From the NCBI GenBank assembly GCA_964581795.1, contig CAZOPW010000086.1, forward strand, positions 1 through 5,481: a stretch of 5,481 nt of DNA, given 5' to 3'. The notes beneath the pieces were generated by a model that was not told where the DNA came from, made no database searches, and worked only from the letters and a program-made list of their open reading frames with translations. This document shows, one piece after another, positions 1 to 5,481 of this stretch (position 1 is its first letter; each line of letters begins with the position of its first letter). The position numbers and the translations under genes were made by a program. This DNA comes from EX4572-165 sp964581795. GTDB lineage: Archaea > Thermoplasmatota > E2 > DHVEG-1.

Positions 1-263
1 GTGGAGAGATGGGAGGAATCTGGTTGGATAGTGAAGATGGAAGGAAGAAAAAAAACAAACAGTTTTTTTCCCAGATCCCTCACGTTATACTCTATCAATC
101 ATAATATATAAAATTAACGTGTTCAAATGTCAATTTAATCATTTTTTTAAAATAGAAATAGATTAGAACTGATAAGGTAAAATTTCATTATTTTTTAAAA
201 AAAGATATTAAAAATTATGTCTATTTAAAAAAGAGAAAATCATTTATCATATAGATTATCATT

Positions 264-287
264 ACATATATTAATATTAACATATGT
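264..287. promoter_or_regulatory. 24-bp near-perfect dyad, candidate operator
   Basis: Arms ACATAT (264-269) and ATATGT (282-287) flank TTAATATTAA (271-280), and all share one centre between 275 and 276. Eleven of the twelve base pairs of the dyad are complementary; only 270/281 mismatches. It ends about 12 bases before a candidate TATA box of the peptidase operon, which is where an archaeal dimeric regulator could bind. The AT-rich background makes chance palindromes more likely, so the role is inferred. Confidence 0.3.
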
Positions 288-298
288 TCTCCAGAATG

Positions 299-307
299 TT
301 TTTATAT
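299..307 (+). promoter_or_regulatory. Candidate TATA box of the peptidase operon
   Basis: The stretch TTTTTATAT resembles an archaeal box A. Initiation about 25 bases further on, near 330, would leave a leader of roughly 45 bases before the ATG at 378. That fits a transcript using the Shine-Dalgarno site at 362-369. Other TATA-like strings occur in this AT-rich stretch, for example near 105-114, so the choice is tentative. Confidence 0.3.
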
Positions 308-361
308 GAATATTGCGATTTAACTTATTAACTCATTTGCAAATAATATTTTAAAAGATAT

Positions 362-369
362 GGAGGAGG
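362..369 (+). promoter_or_regulatory. Ribosome binding site deciding the peptidase start
   Basis: GGAGGAGG ends 8 bases before the ATG at 378, ideal spacing for a Shine-Dalgarno site. The in-frame ATG at 360 overlaps this site and has no comparable site before it. The ATG at 378 is therefore preferred. Confidence 0.75.
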
Positions 370-377
370 AAAAAAGA

Positions 378-2228
378 ATGCAATTGAATAAAACAAAAAT
401 TATAAGTTTATTCATCATCCTATTACTTAGTACAGGAAGCCTACTACCAATTACCCTAGGTAATGACAACGACAGAGAAAATAATCAATTCGATGAACCA
501 TCTGATGATCTTACCATTAAAAACTATTCAATACATTTTTCTAAACTTCTAATTAAAACACAAGATAATAAAATAGAAATTGATCTGAAAGAAGCTAATA
601 CATTTATTAAAGTAGCAAATAATGTAATAATACCAATCTACACAAAAACAATCATCTTACCATTTGGATCAAAAATTATCGACATCATTTGCACACATTC
701 AATTGAAAATTCAATTCCGCTTTCTATTCCTAACGCTCTCAAATCAAAAGAAAAAAATATTCCCACTCAGGTTATCAAAGAACATGATATAAACTCTAAT
801 CAATGGTACCACATCCAAACTGGTGGAGGCATACAAAATAAAAATCATGCTCATTTTATAACAATTACACTTTATCCATTACAATACAATGAAAAGGAAA
901 ATGAATTACGCTTCAGAAACCATTTTAATATTCAAATACACTACAAAAAACCATCCTCTTCCTCTTTTGAAAATAATAATTATGATTTTTTAGTGATCAC
1001 ACCTAATAATTTTAAAGAGTCCGTCCAACCATTAATCGATCATAAAAAAAATCATGGCATCAAAACAAAATTAGTGACAACAGAAGAAATATATCAAGAT
1101 GAATACTTCACCGTTAATGGGAATGATAAAGCTGAAGAAATAAAACGTTTCTTATTCAACGCGTTTAATCAATGGGGAATTGACTATGTCCTGCTTGTGG
1201 GCAATGTTAACAAAATCCCAATTCGAAAAACCTGGATGGGGACAGGAGAATATCAAAGAACACCATTAACTGATTTATATTATGCAGATCTTTGTTTTGG
1301 AAATGGATCATTTTGCAGTTGGGATTCAAATAATAATGGATATTATGGAGAAAAATGGCATGGTACGTCAGATGATCTCGTCGATCTTTATGCAGATATC
1401 TATATCGGACGGCTCGCGTGCAATAACAACTTTGAGGTAAAAACCGTTGTAAATAAAATCATTCACTATGAAAACAATGCAAAAGATTCAGATTGGGTTC
1501 ATAATTGCGTCATGGTCGGAGGAGATACTCATCCAACACATAACGATTACGCTGAAGGAGAAATACTCATTGATGAAATCGCTGATGTGACACCAACCTT
1601 ACATCATCTTATGCTAAAAACATCAGAAGGAACTTTCAACCATCAATCATTAAATGACTTTCTCAATGCTGGTGCAGGCTTTTTTTGTTATGCAGGCCAC
1701 GGATTTGAAATTGGATTAAGTACACATCCTCCAAATAGTGAAGAATGGATTGATTATAACCTTCTTCATCTTTCTGGTCTTCGAAATAAAGAGAAATATC
1801 CCATTGTTTTTTTCAATGCTTGTCTTACTGCACGCCTTGATTACAACCTCCTTAACCTTATTGCAGATATGATTTATTTTTCGGTTCCACTCCCCAAACT
1901 CGATAAACCGGATGATATCACTTTTCCAATTCTATTTCCATGTATCGCATGGACAATTGTTGCTCAACCTAACAGTGGAGCAGTAGCTTCTATTGGAGCA
2001 ACAAGAATATCATATGGATCAATTGAAGAAGACGGAGATATAACTGGCGGATGTTCATATATTACCTTTAAGTTTTTTGAAGCATATTCAGATGGTATTT
2101 TCCTTTCTGACATGCTTTTTTCAGCTGAGAACGATTTTCTTCAAAATGCTACCTGGAAAGATCCATTTATCGTTGAAGAAATGATTCTTCTTGGTGATCC
2201 AACACTAAAAGTAGGTGGATATGAATGA
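378..2228 (+). CDS. Secreted gingipain-like cysteine peptidase (family C25)
   Basis: Predicted extracellular endopeptidase of the gingipain family, probably degrading proteins outside the cell. From the ATG at 378 the protein has 616 residues; a start at 360 would add six. Residues 1-28 form a Sec signal peptide: Lys near the N-terminus, then a hydrophobic IISLFIILLL core. Residues ~50-190 resemble the C25 propeptide region (IIPIYTKTIILPFGSK; ITLYPLQYNEKENELRF). The catalytic domain spans ~202-616: YDFLVITPNNF at its start, then YVLLVGNVNKIPIR and DIYIGRLAC. Catalytic His441 lies in CYAGHGFE (codon 1698-1700) and Cys482 in FFNACLTARLD (codon 1821-1823). The chain ends just after ILLGDPTLKVGG, with no Ig domain, membrane anchor or sorting signal, so the enzyme should be released or held by a partner. 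Its stop overlaps the next start by four bases, so the two genes are probably translationally coupled. Family assignment is firm; cleavage specificity (Arg or Lys) cannot be read from the sequence. Confidence 0.92.
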   Translation: MQLNKTKIISLFIILLLSTGSLLPITLGNDNDRENNQFDEPSDDLTIKNYSIHFSKLLIKTQDNKIEIDLKEANTFIKVANNVIIPIYTKTIILPFGSKIIDIICTHSIENSIPLSIPNALKSKEKNIPTQVIKEHDINSNQWYHIQTGGGIQNKNHAHFITITLYPLQYNEKENELRFRNHFNIQIHYKKPSSSSFENNNYDFLVITPNNFKESVQPLIDHKKNHGIKTKLVTTEEIYQDEYFTVNGNDKAEEIKRFLFNAFNQWGIDYVLLVGNVNKIPIRKTWMGTGEYQRTPLTDLYYADLCFGNGSFCSWDSNNNGYYGEKWHGTSDDLVDLYADIYIGRLACNNNFEVKTVVNKIIHYENNAKDSDWVHNCVMVGGDTHPTHNDYAEGEILIDEIADVTPTLHHLMLKTSEGTFNHQSLNDFLNAGAGFFCYAGHGFEIGLSTHPPNSEEWIDYNLLHLSGLRNKEKYPIVFFNACLTARLDYNLLNLIADMIYFSVPLPKLDKPDDITFPILFPCIAWTIVAQPNSGAVASIGATRISYGSIEEDGDITGGCSYITFKFFEAYSDGIFLSDMLFSAENDFLQNATWKDPFIVEEMILLGDPTLKVGGYE

Positions 2229-3796
2229 ATAAAATAAAAATAAAGAAAATAGTGACGCTGCTTCTTTTCATTTCACTACTTCTTACGCCTATTCTACAGG
2301 TTAAAGCCAAAGAAAAATCTATTGAAAGCTCTTTATTTAAAATGAACCTAGATTTTTTTAAAACATGGAAAAACACGTATTCATCACAATTTAAAAATAC
2401 ACTGGAAGAGTGGTCAGTTCAATACCATCGTAATGAAGAAGACGTGTCTAGAAAAATAGTTCTTGATTCAAAAGAAAACATTATTACAGCCGGTTACACC
2501 GCCCGTATGGATTCAGACGAAATTGATTTCCTTACTTTAAAATATGACCAAGATGGAAACTTATTATGGGATGCTGTTTTTAACGGAGGAAAAAATGATT
2601 ACGCGTGGGATATTGCGTTAGATTCCAAAGATAACATTATCCTATTTGGAGTCAACTCTAGTTTGTATGCAGAAGATATTAGTGATTTAAACATCACCCT
2701 ATTTCTTGTGAAATACGATGAAGACGGTGTTGAACTCTGGAACAAGTCAATAGAAATCGAAGAGGATGGTTTTCCTGGTGGTATTGCGATTGATTCAAAA
2801 GATAACATTATACTAACCATTGGTAAGGGAAATCTTGATAGCATGGCTTTTTTCTGTCACACGGTGAAAATGGATAAAGATGGTAATGAACTATGGAATA
2901 CAACATTCACAAAAGATATGCTCTCAATAGGATTTGATGTCGTCGTTAATAAAAAAGATGAAATCTTTGTTGGTGGACTTGTTGCATCTTTTTTTGGTCA
3001 AGGATGGTTTTTAAGTAAGTATGATCCATCAGGAAATCTTCATTGGACACAACGATATAATATGGGAAATAATCTTAATGATTTAGAAATCGATGAAGAA
3101 GGAAACATCATTATCGTTGGACAAACCTTCTCAGTAGAAAGTAATTCTACAGAGTGGATTACTATAAAATGCGATAAAAATGGTAAGCTCTTATGGGATT
3201 ATCAATTCGATGGGATATATCATGAATCTGCAAATGATGCAGCAATAGATACTAACGGGAACATATTTGTTCTTGGAACAATTTTTATGGAGGAATCCTA
3301 TGAACATTGCATCCTCATCTTTGATCCAAATGGAAATGAACTATGCATGAAAAAACCTTCAATAGATGGATCCTATCTAGGAATAACAATTGATAGTGAT
3401 AATACCCTTTATGCAACTGGAGTTATTAATAATTCTGATGATTTCTACGATGTTGATTGCTATACGTGTAAATTCAAGGATAATACCCCACCATTAGTAG
3501 ACTCATTCTCACCTGAACCTGGATATCTATACCTCTTTAATACACAACTATTCCCTTTTTTTGAAAAAACAGTTGTTCTTGGAAAAATAACGCTATGTGC
3601 AAGCACAACAAGTTCTGAAGACATTGAAAAAGTACTTTTTTATGTAGATGGCATTTTGCAACATACAATTGAATCACCCCCTTATGAATGGACCTGGAAT
3701 GATAAGGAGTTTGGTTGGCATCAAATCGAAATTCAAGTATTTGATGAAAACGCCAATATAAACAGAGAAACTGTGAGAGTGTTTAAAATTTTATAA
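2225..3796 (+). CDS. Secreted seven-repeat beta-propeller protein with C-terminal Ig-like domain
   Basis: 523 residues; no enzymatic motif is visible, so a binding, scaffold or adhesion role at the cell surface is inferred. Residues 1-28 are a signal peptide (basic start, LLLFISLLL core, likely cleavage after VKA). Residues ~62-418 carry seven SBBP-like repeats of about 48-57 residues. Each has a 'DSKDNIILFG'-type strand at ~81, 133, 190, 242, 290, 342 and 390. Six are followed by a 'LKYDQDGNLLW'-type strand at ~105, 162, 214, 264, 314 and 364; the sixth has Cys for Trp, and the seventh stops at KFKDN. The N-terminal EEWSVQYH can supply the missing strand and close the ring. Residues ~422-523 form an Ig-like domain (SFSPEPGYLYLF; LFYVDGILQHTIESPPYEWTW) of a type frequent in archaeal exported proteins. 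There is no C-terminal transmembrane segment. The ATG overlaps the peptidase stop as ATGA, with GGTGG at 2214-2218 as ribosome site. The propeller may anchor, bind or help target the peptidase or its substrates; this is inference from coupling only. Confidence 0.85.
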   Translation: MNKIKIKKIVTLLLFISLLLTPILQVKAKEKSIESSLFKMNLDFFKTWKNTYSSQFKNTLEEWSVQYHRNEEDVSRKIVLDSKENIITAGYTARMDSDEIDFLTLKYDQDGNLLWDAVFNGGKNDYAWDIALDSKDNIILFGVNSSLYAEDISDLNITLFLVKYDEDGVELWNKSIEIEEDGFPGGIAIDSKDNIILTIGKGNLDSMAFFCHTVKMDKDGNELWNTTFTKDMLSIGFDVVVNKKDEIFVGGLVASFFGQGWFLSKYDPSGNLHWTQRYNMGNNLNDLEIDEEGNIIIVGQTFSVESNSTEWITIKCDKNGKLLWDYQFDGIYHESANDAAIDTNGNIFVLGTIFMEESYEHCILIFDPNGNELCMKKPSIDGSYLGITIDSDNTLYATGVINNSDDFYDVDCYTCKFKDNTPPLVDSFSPEPGYLYLFNTQLFPFFEKTVVLGKITLCASTTSSEDIEKVLFYVDGILQHTIESPPYEWTWNDKEFGWHQIEIQVFDENANINRETVRVFKIL

Positions 3797-3800
3797 CATC

Positions 3801-3814
3801 CTCCTCTTCTATTT
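3801..3814 (+). terminator. Possible pyrimidine-rich terminator of the peptidase operon
   Basis: A pyrimidine-rich stretch (CTCCTCTTCTATTT) starts four bases after the propeller gene stop. Archaeal termination often uses such T-rich tracts without a stable hairpin. The tract is short and interrupted, so support is weak. The convergent tRNA gene means transcription should end in this 60-base gap. Confidence 0.25.
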
Positions 3815-3835
3815 AGAACTATATTAACTTAATTG

Positions 3836-3863
3836 GGGTCCGTTAAAAAAATAAAGCGGACCC
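3836..3863. repeat. 7-bp inverted repeat overlapping the tRNA 3' end
   Basis: GGGTCCG (3836-3842) and CGGACCC (3857-3863) are exact reverse complements separated by 14 A-rich bases. The second arm is the 3' acceptor strand plus discriminator base of the tRNA-Arg gene. In the tRNA primary transcript the two arms would form a perfect 7-bp stem with a U-rich loop. That stem could compete with the acceptor stem or protect the 3' end. On the other strand it could form a hairpin after the propeller gene. Confidence 0.6.
3842..3856 (-). terminator. T-run terminator of the tRNA-Arg gene
   Basis: Read on the minus strand, the tRNA 3' end is followed at once by CTTTATTTTTTTAAC, containing a run of seven T (complement of 3845-3851). 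This is the usual archaeal signal for ending a short RNA transcript. It forms the loop of the inverted repeat around it. Confidence 0.6.
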
Positions 3864-3930
3864 GCAGGGATTCGAACCCTGGTAACTGGCTCCGAAGGCC
3901 AATAGGATATCCAAGCTACCTCACGGGCCC
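3857..3930 (-). tRNA. tRNA-Arg (anticodon TCG)
   Basis: A complete 74-base cloverleaf on the minus strand that delivers arginine to CGA codons. The acceptor arms GGGCCCG and CGGGTCC pair with one G-U. The D stem AGG/CCT has three pairs. The anticodon stem TTGGC/GCCAG encloses loop CTTCGGA, giving anticodon TCG at positions 34-36. A 4-base variable loop follows, then T stem CAGGG/CCCTG with loop TTCGAAT. The discriminator base is G. No intron is present and CCA is not encoded, so it must be added after transcription. CGA is a common arginine codon in the ATPase gene to the right, so the tRNA is likely well used. It is convergent with the peptidase-propeller operon. Confidence 0.95.
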
Positions 3931-3965
3931 ATAGTAACAATTTTACATCTGCAATTGGAAACAGT

Positions 3966-3974
3966 ATTATAAAG
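3966..3974 (-). promoter_or_regulatory. Candidate TATA box of tRNA-Arg
   Basis: On the minus strand the sequence reads CTTTATAAT, a good box A match, centred about 40 bases before the tRNA 5' end. Initiation about 25 bases downstream would give a leader of roughly 15 bases, to be trimmed by RNase P. No better match lies between here and the tRNA. Confidence 0.5.
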
Positions 3975-4033
3975 TTGTCTAAGGCAATTATTACATTTTC
4001 AATTATACCTAGAACTCTATATTATTAAGAAAG

Positions 4034-4042
4034 ATATAAATA
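4034..4042 (+). promoter_or_regulatory. Strong candidate BRE/TATA promoter of the ATPase gene
   Basis: ATATAAATA is preceded by purine-rich GAAAG, together a good match to an archaeal BRE plus box A. Initiation would fall near 4065, leaving an unusually long leader of about 185 bases before the ATG at 4250. No equally good element lies closer to the gene. Confidence 0.5.
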
Positions 4043-4137
4043 TACATAATTCCATTTGAAACATTGTTGGATGGATGCAAATTAATCTGGATTTCGATAG
4101 TAATTAACAGATTCTCTCTACAAAATCGTGTAATCCA

Positions 4138-4236
4138 ATGATCAAAAATGGGAAGTATTCCAAAAAAAAAGAATTGATTAGTCTGATTAGTTTTGATCAC
4201 TTTCAGATCAGCAGATTAATCATAAACACTCACTAG
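4138..4236 (+). other. Short upstream ORF in the ATPase leader (32 codons)
   Basis: An ATG at 4138 opens a 32-residue frame beginning MIKNGKYSKKKE and ending at TAG 4234-4236. It spans the leader hairpin, and its stop codon overlaps the ATPase ribosome site (AGGTGG, 4235-4240). No Shine-Dalgarno site precedes it and the peptide resembles nothing known to me. It could be a regulatory leader peptide but may well be a chance frame in AT-rich DNA. Confidence 0.2.
4176..4221 (+). promoter_or_regulatory. Two-part hairpin in the ATPase leader
   Basis: An outer stem pairs GATTAGTCTG (4176-4185) with CAGATTAATC (4212-4221): ten pairs with one G-U. An inner stem pairs TGATC (4194-4198) with GATCA (4206-4210) around a 7-base loop. 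An 8-base bulge on one side and a single G on the other separate them. The structure ends 13 bases before the Shine-Dalgarno site. The left part also holds GATTAGT twice, 9 bases apart (4176 and 4185). It could be an RNA regulatory element or a DNA operator. Confidence 0.4.
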
Positions 4237-4240
4237 GTGG
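4235..4240 (+). promoter_or_regulatory. Ribosome binding site of the ATPase gene
   Basis: AGGTGG lies 9 bases before the ATG at 4250. The reading frame is closed upstream by TAA at 4223-4225 with no other ATG between, so this start is well supported. Confidence 0.75.
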
Positions 4241-4249
4241 AAAAATAGG

Positions 4250-5481
4250 ATGGGAAAACAGAAGGGAATCATTGCTGGATTATCAAAACGAAAGAAAAAA
4301 GTAAATAAAAAAAGTAAAAAAGCAGTTACCAGTAATTTACTTTTTCAAAGTAGAAAAAATCATAAAAAAACATTGCTAAATAATGACCAGACTCCATATA
4401 CTTTAAATGAATCAGAAATCGATGGTTTAAAAAAAGATACCTTAAAGCGAGAAGGATATGCTGCTGAAGCATCCTGGGAGGAAATCGATTTTTATGAGAT
4501 TAAAAAACCATTTACTTTTGTATCAATCATTCAACATGAAGATACCCGTGATAAGAGATATATTTTAATTGAACCTGCTTTAAACCGTAAAGAAAAGAAT
4601 GATTATGATTTTATTTATAATACATTACATACTATCTCAACGAATACCAAAGAGATTGAACAAAAAGGAGTAGACAGCGTCCTTGAAGAATTGGTTGACG
4701 AAATCATTTTGGATTATTCTTTAAAAATTACAAATAAGGAGAAAGAAAAACTTTTATACTATTTTAAAAAGAATTTACTCGGGCTTTCTATACTTGAACC
4801 ATTAATGAATGATCCATATATTGAGGATATAAGTTGCGATGGTTCTGAAGTTGCGTTATTTTTATATCATCGAGAACACGGATCTATTCAGAGCAATGTT
4901 CAATTTACTGATGAAGAGGTGCTTTCTGGTTTTGTTATCAAACTAGCTCAGAAATCTGGGAAACATATTTCCATAGCAAACCCTATGATTGATGCAACAA
5001 TGCCTGATGGATCTCGTATCCAGATGACACTTAGTACTGAGATAAGTAGCAAAGGAAGTACATTTACTATACGAAAATTCCGAGAAGAACCGTTTTCCCC
5101 ACCTGATTTAATTCGTTTCAACACGATGAGTTCAGAAATGATTGCTTATTTTTGGATGGCTGTGGAACATGGATTCAACGCTTTGATCAGTGGAGGAACA
5201 GCATCAGGAAAAACAAGTACATTGAATGCTTTAGCACTTTTCATTCCTAGAGAATCTAAAATCGTAAGCATTGAAGAAACCAGAGAAATCAACCTTCCAC
5301 ATCCAAACTGGATTCCTGGTGTTTCTCGGACGGGATTTGGAGAAGTTGTTGATGGAAAAATTGCTGGTGAAATTGATATGTATGATCTGATGAAGGCAGC
5401 GCTCAGACAACGACCAGAATACATCCTTGTTGGAGAAATACGAGGAAGGGAAGCATATGTTCTTTTCCAAGCCATGGCAAC
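4250..5481 (+). CDS. Archaeal type II/IV secretion system ATPase, 5' part (GspE/TadA/FlaI-like)
   Basis: Cytoplasmic hexameric ATPase that would drive assembly of a type IV pilus-like filament or secretion machine. The frame runs off the right edge; 410 codons are present. Residues 1-45 are very basic (SKRKKKVNKKSKKA). An N-terminal domain follows: LEPLMNDPYIEDI at ~182-194, with MPDGSRIQMTLSTEISSKGSTFTIRKF ahead of the ATPase core. Walker A is GGTASGKT at 315-322 (bases 5192-5215). The Asp-box region is IEETREINLPHPNW from 341, with Glu343 where the family usually has Asp. Walker B lies in YILVGEIRGREA at 391-402 with Glu396. The sequence ends at FQAMA, just before the His box expected next. 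The family usually works with a GspF/TadC/FlaJ-like membrane platform protein and prepilins, expected downstream. Whether it belongs to an archaellum, an adhesion pilus or another secretion system cannot be told without those neighbours; the conserved motifs look intact, so it is probably functional. Confidence 0.92.
   Translation, partial: MGKQKGIIAGLSKRKKKVNKKSKKAVTSNLLFQSRKNHKKTLLNNDQTPYTLNESEIDGLKKDTLKREGYAAEASWEEIDFYEIKKPFTFVSIIQHEDTRDKRYILIEPALNRKEKNDYDFIYNTLHTISTNTKEIEQKGVDSVLEELVDEIILDYSLKITNKEKEKLLYYFKKNLLGLSILEPLMNDPYIEDISCDGSEVALFLYHREHGSIQSNVQFTDEEVLSGFVIKLAQKSGKHISIANPMIDATMPDGSRIQMTLSTEISSKGSTFTIRKFREEPFSPPDLIRFNTMSSEMIAYFWMAVEHGFNALISGGTASGKTSTLNALALFIPRESKIVSIEETREINLPHPNWIPGVSRTGFGEVVDGKIAGEIDMYDLMKAALRQRPEYILVGEIRGREAYVLFQAMA

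Larger units (their letters stand above)
1..359. other. AT-rich upstream intergenic region, possible tail of a preceding gene at the left edge
   Basis: No supportable complete gene lies here. Bases 1-47 are purine-rich and less AT-rich than what follows, so they may be the 3' end of a gene entering from the left. Plus frame 3 is open to a TAA at about 100-102, frame 1 to a TAA at about 109-111, and frame 2 stops at 28-30. None of the short translations is recognisable. Bases 48-69 hold an A8 run and a T7 run that can fold into a weak A/T hairpin (49-56 with 62-69) ending in a T-tract, which could terminate an upstream transcript. From about 100 to 359 the DNA is very AT-rich with many stops on both strands, including a TTTTTTAAAAAA palindrome at 191-202. 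Confidence 0.5.
3931..4249. other. Intergenic region between the tRNA and ATPase genes
   Basis: This 319-base gap separates two divergently transcribed genes. It holds the tRNA promoter on the minus strand, a plus-strand TATA-like element at 4034-4042, a hairpin-forming stretch at 4176-4221 and a 32-codon upstream ORF at 4138-4236. No recognisable protein or known RNA family was found. The minus-strand open frame at 4009-4200 starts with GTG and has no recognisable features. Confidence 0.6.

Noticed and set aside
100..359. CRISPR array or tandem repeat in the AT-rich stretch
   Set aside because: The repeated look comes from low-complexity A/T runs; no regularly spaced repeat units are present.
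360..377. Earlier in-frame ATG at 360 as start of the peptidase
   Set aside because: The ATG overlaps the GGAGGAGG ribosome site and lacks its own; the added residues MEEEKR would put an acidic stretch before the signal peptide.
2167..2376. Minus-strand open frame across the peptidase/propeller junction
   Set aside because: It lies opposite two well-supported genes; its hydrophobic translation is the shadow of the signal-peptide coding region.
2599..2844. Minus-strand open frame inside the propeller gene
   Set aside because: It is a shadow of the repeated propeller coding sequence, with no recognisable product.
3797..3960. Integrated element attachment site at the tRNA gene
   Set aside because: The repeat at the tRNA 3' end is inverted rather than direct, and no integrase or second tRNA fragment is in the window.
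4009..4200. Minus-strand open frame of 63 codons in the intergenic region
   Set aside because: It begins with GTG, has no recognisable motif, lies opposite the better-supported leader of the ATPase gene, and its composition follows the AT-rich background.
5146..5475. Two minus-strand open frames opposite the ATPase core
   Set aside because: They oppose the conserved Walker A/Walker B coding region, whose plus-strand translation is unmistakable.

Overview
The window looks like archaeal chromosomal DNA from an AT-rich, probably euryarchaeal genome. Five things point that way. The tRNA gene has no encoded CCA and ends in a T-run. TATA-box-like elements precede genes. GGAGG/GGTGG-type Shine-Dalgarno sites sit 8-9 bases before two starts. 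The partial gene at the right edge encodes an archaeal-type secretion/pilus ATPase. The two exported proteins are of kinds common in sediment archaea: a gingipain-like C25 peptidase, and a beta-propeller with an Ig-like C-terminal domain of the 'PEPGYLYLF' type. Extracellular gingipain-like peptidases have been described for protein-degrading marine-sediment archaea such as MBG-D (Thermoplasmata-related). That makes such a lineage a reasonable guess, but the sequence alone does not prove it.

Layout. Bases 1-359 hold no convincing gene. The first ~100 bases may be the tail of an upstream gene, and the rest is very AT-rich, with a near-perfect 24-bp dyad just before a candidate TATA box. Bases 378-2228 and 2225-3796 form a two-gene, same-strand unit joined by a 4-base ATGA overlap: a secreted C25 cysteine peptidase with an N-terminal propeptide-like region, then a secreted seven-repeat beta-propeller protein ending in an Ig-like domain. 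Converging on this unit from the minus strand is a complete tRNA-Arg(TCG) gene (3857-3930) with its own candidate TATA box and T-run terminator. A 7-bp inverted repeat overlaps the tRNA 3' end.

Bases 3931-4249 are intergenic. They carry the tRNA promoter on the minus strand and, on the plus strand, a strong TATA-like element followed by a leader of about 185 bases. That leader contains a two-part hairpin and a short upstream ORF. From 4250 to the right edge runs the 5' part of a type II/IV secretion-system ATPase gene (GspE/TadA/FlaI/VirB11 superfamily). It is cut off after the Walker B region.

How the parts relate. The peptidase and the propeller protein are almost certainly co-expressed and both exported, probably by Sec, to act at or outside the cell surface. 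The ATPase would power assembly of a pilus-like or secretion structure, with partners expected downstream of the window. It belongs to a separate transcription unit. A functional link between it and the peptidase operon is not shown by this sequence.
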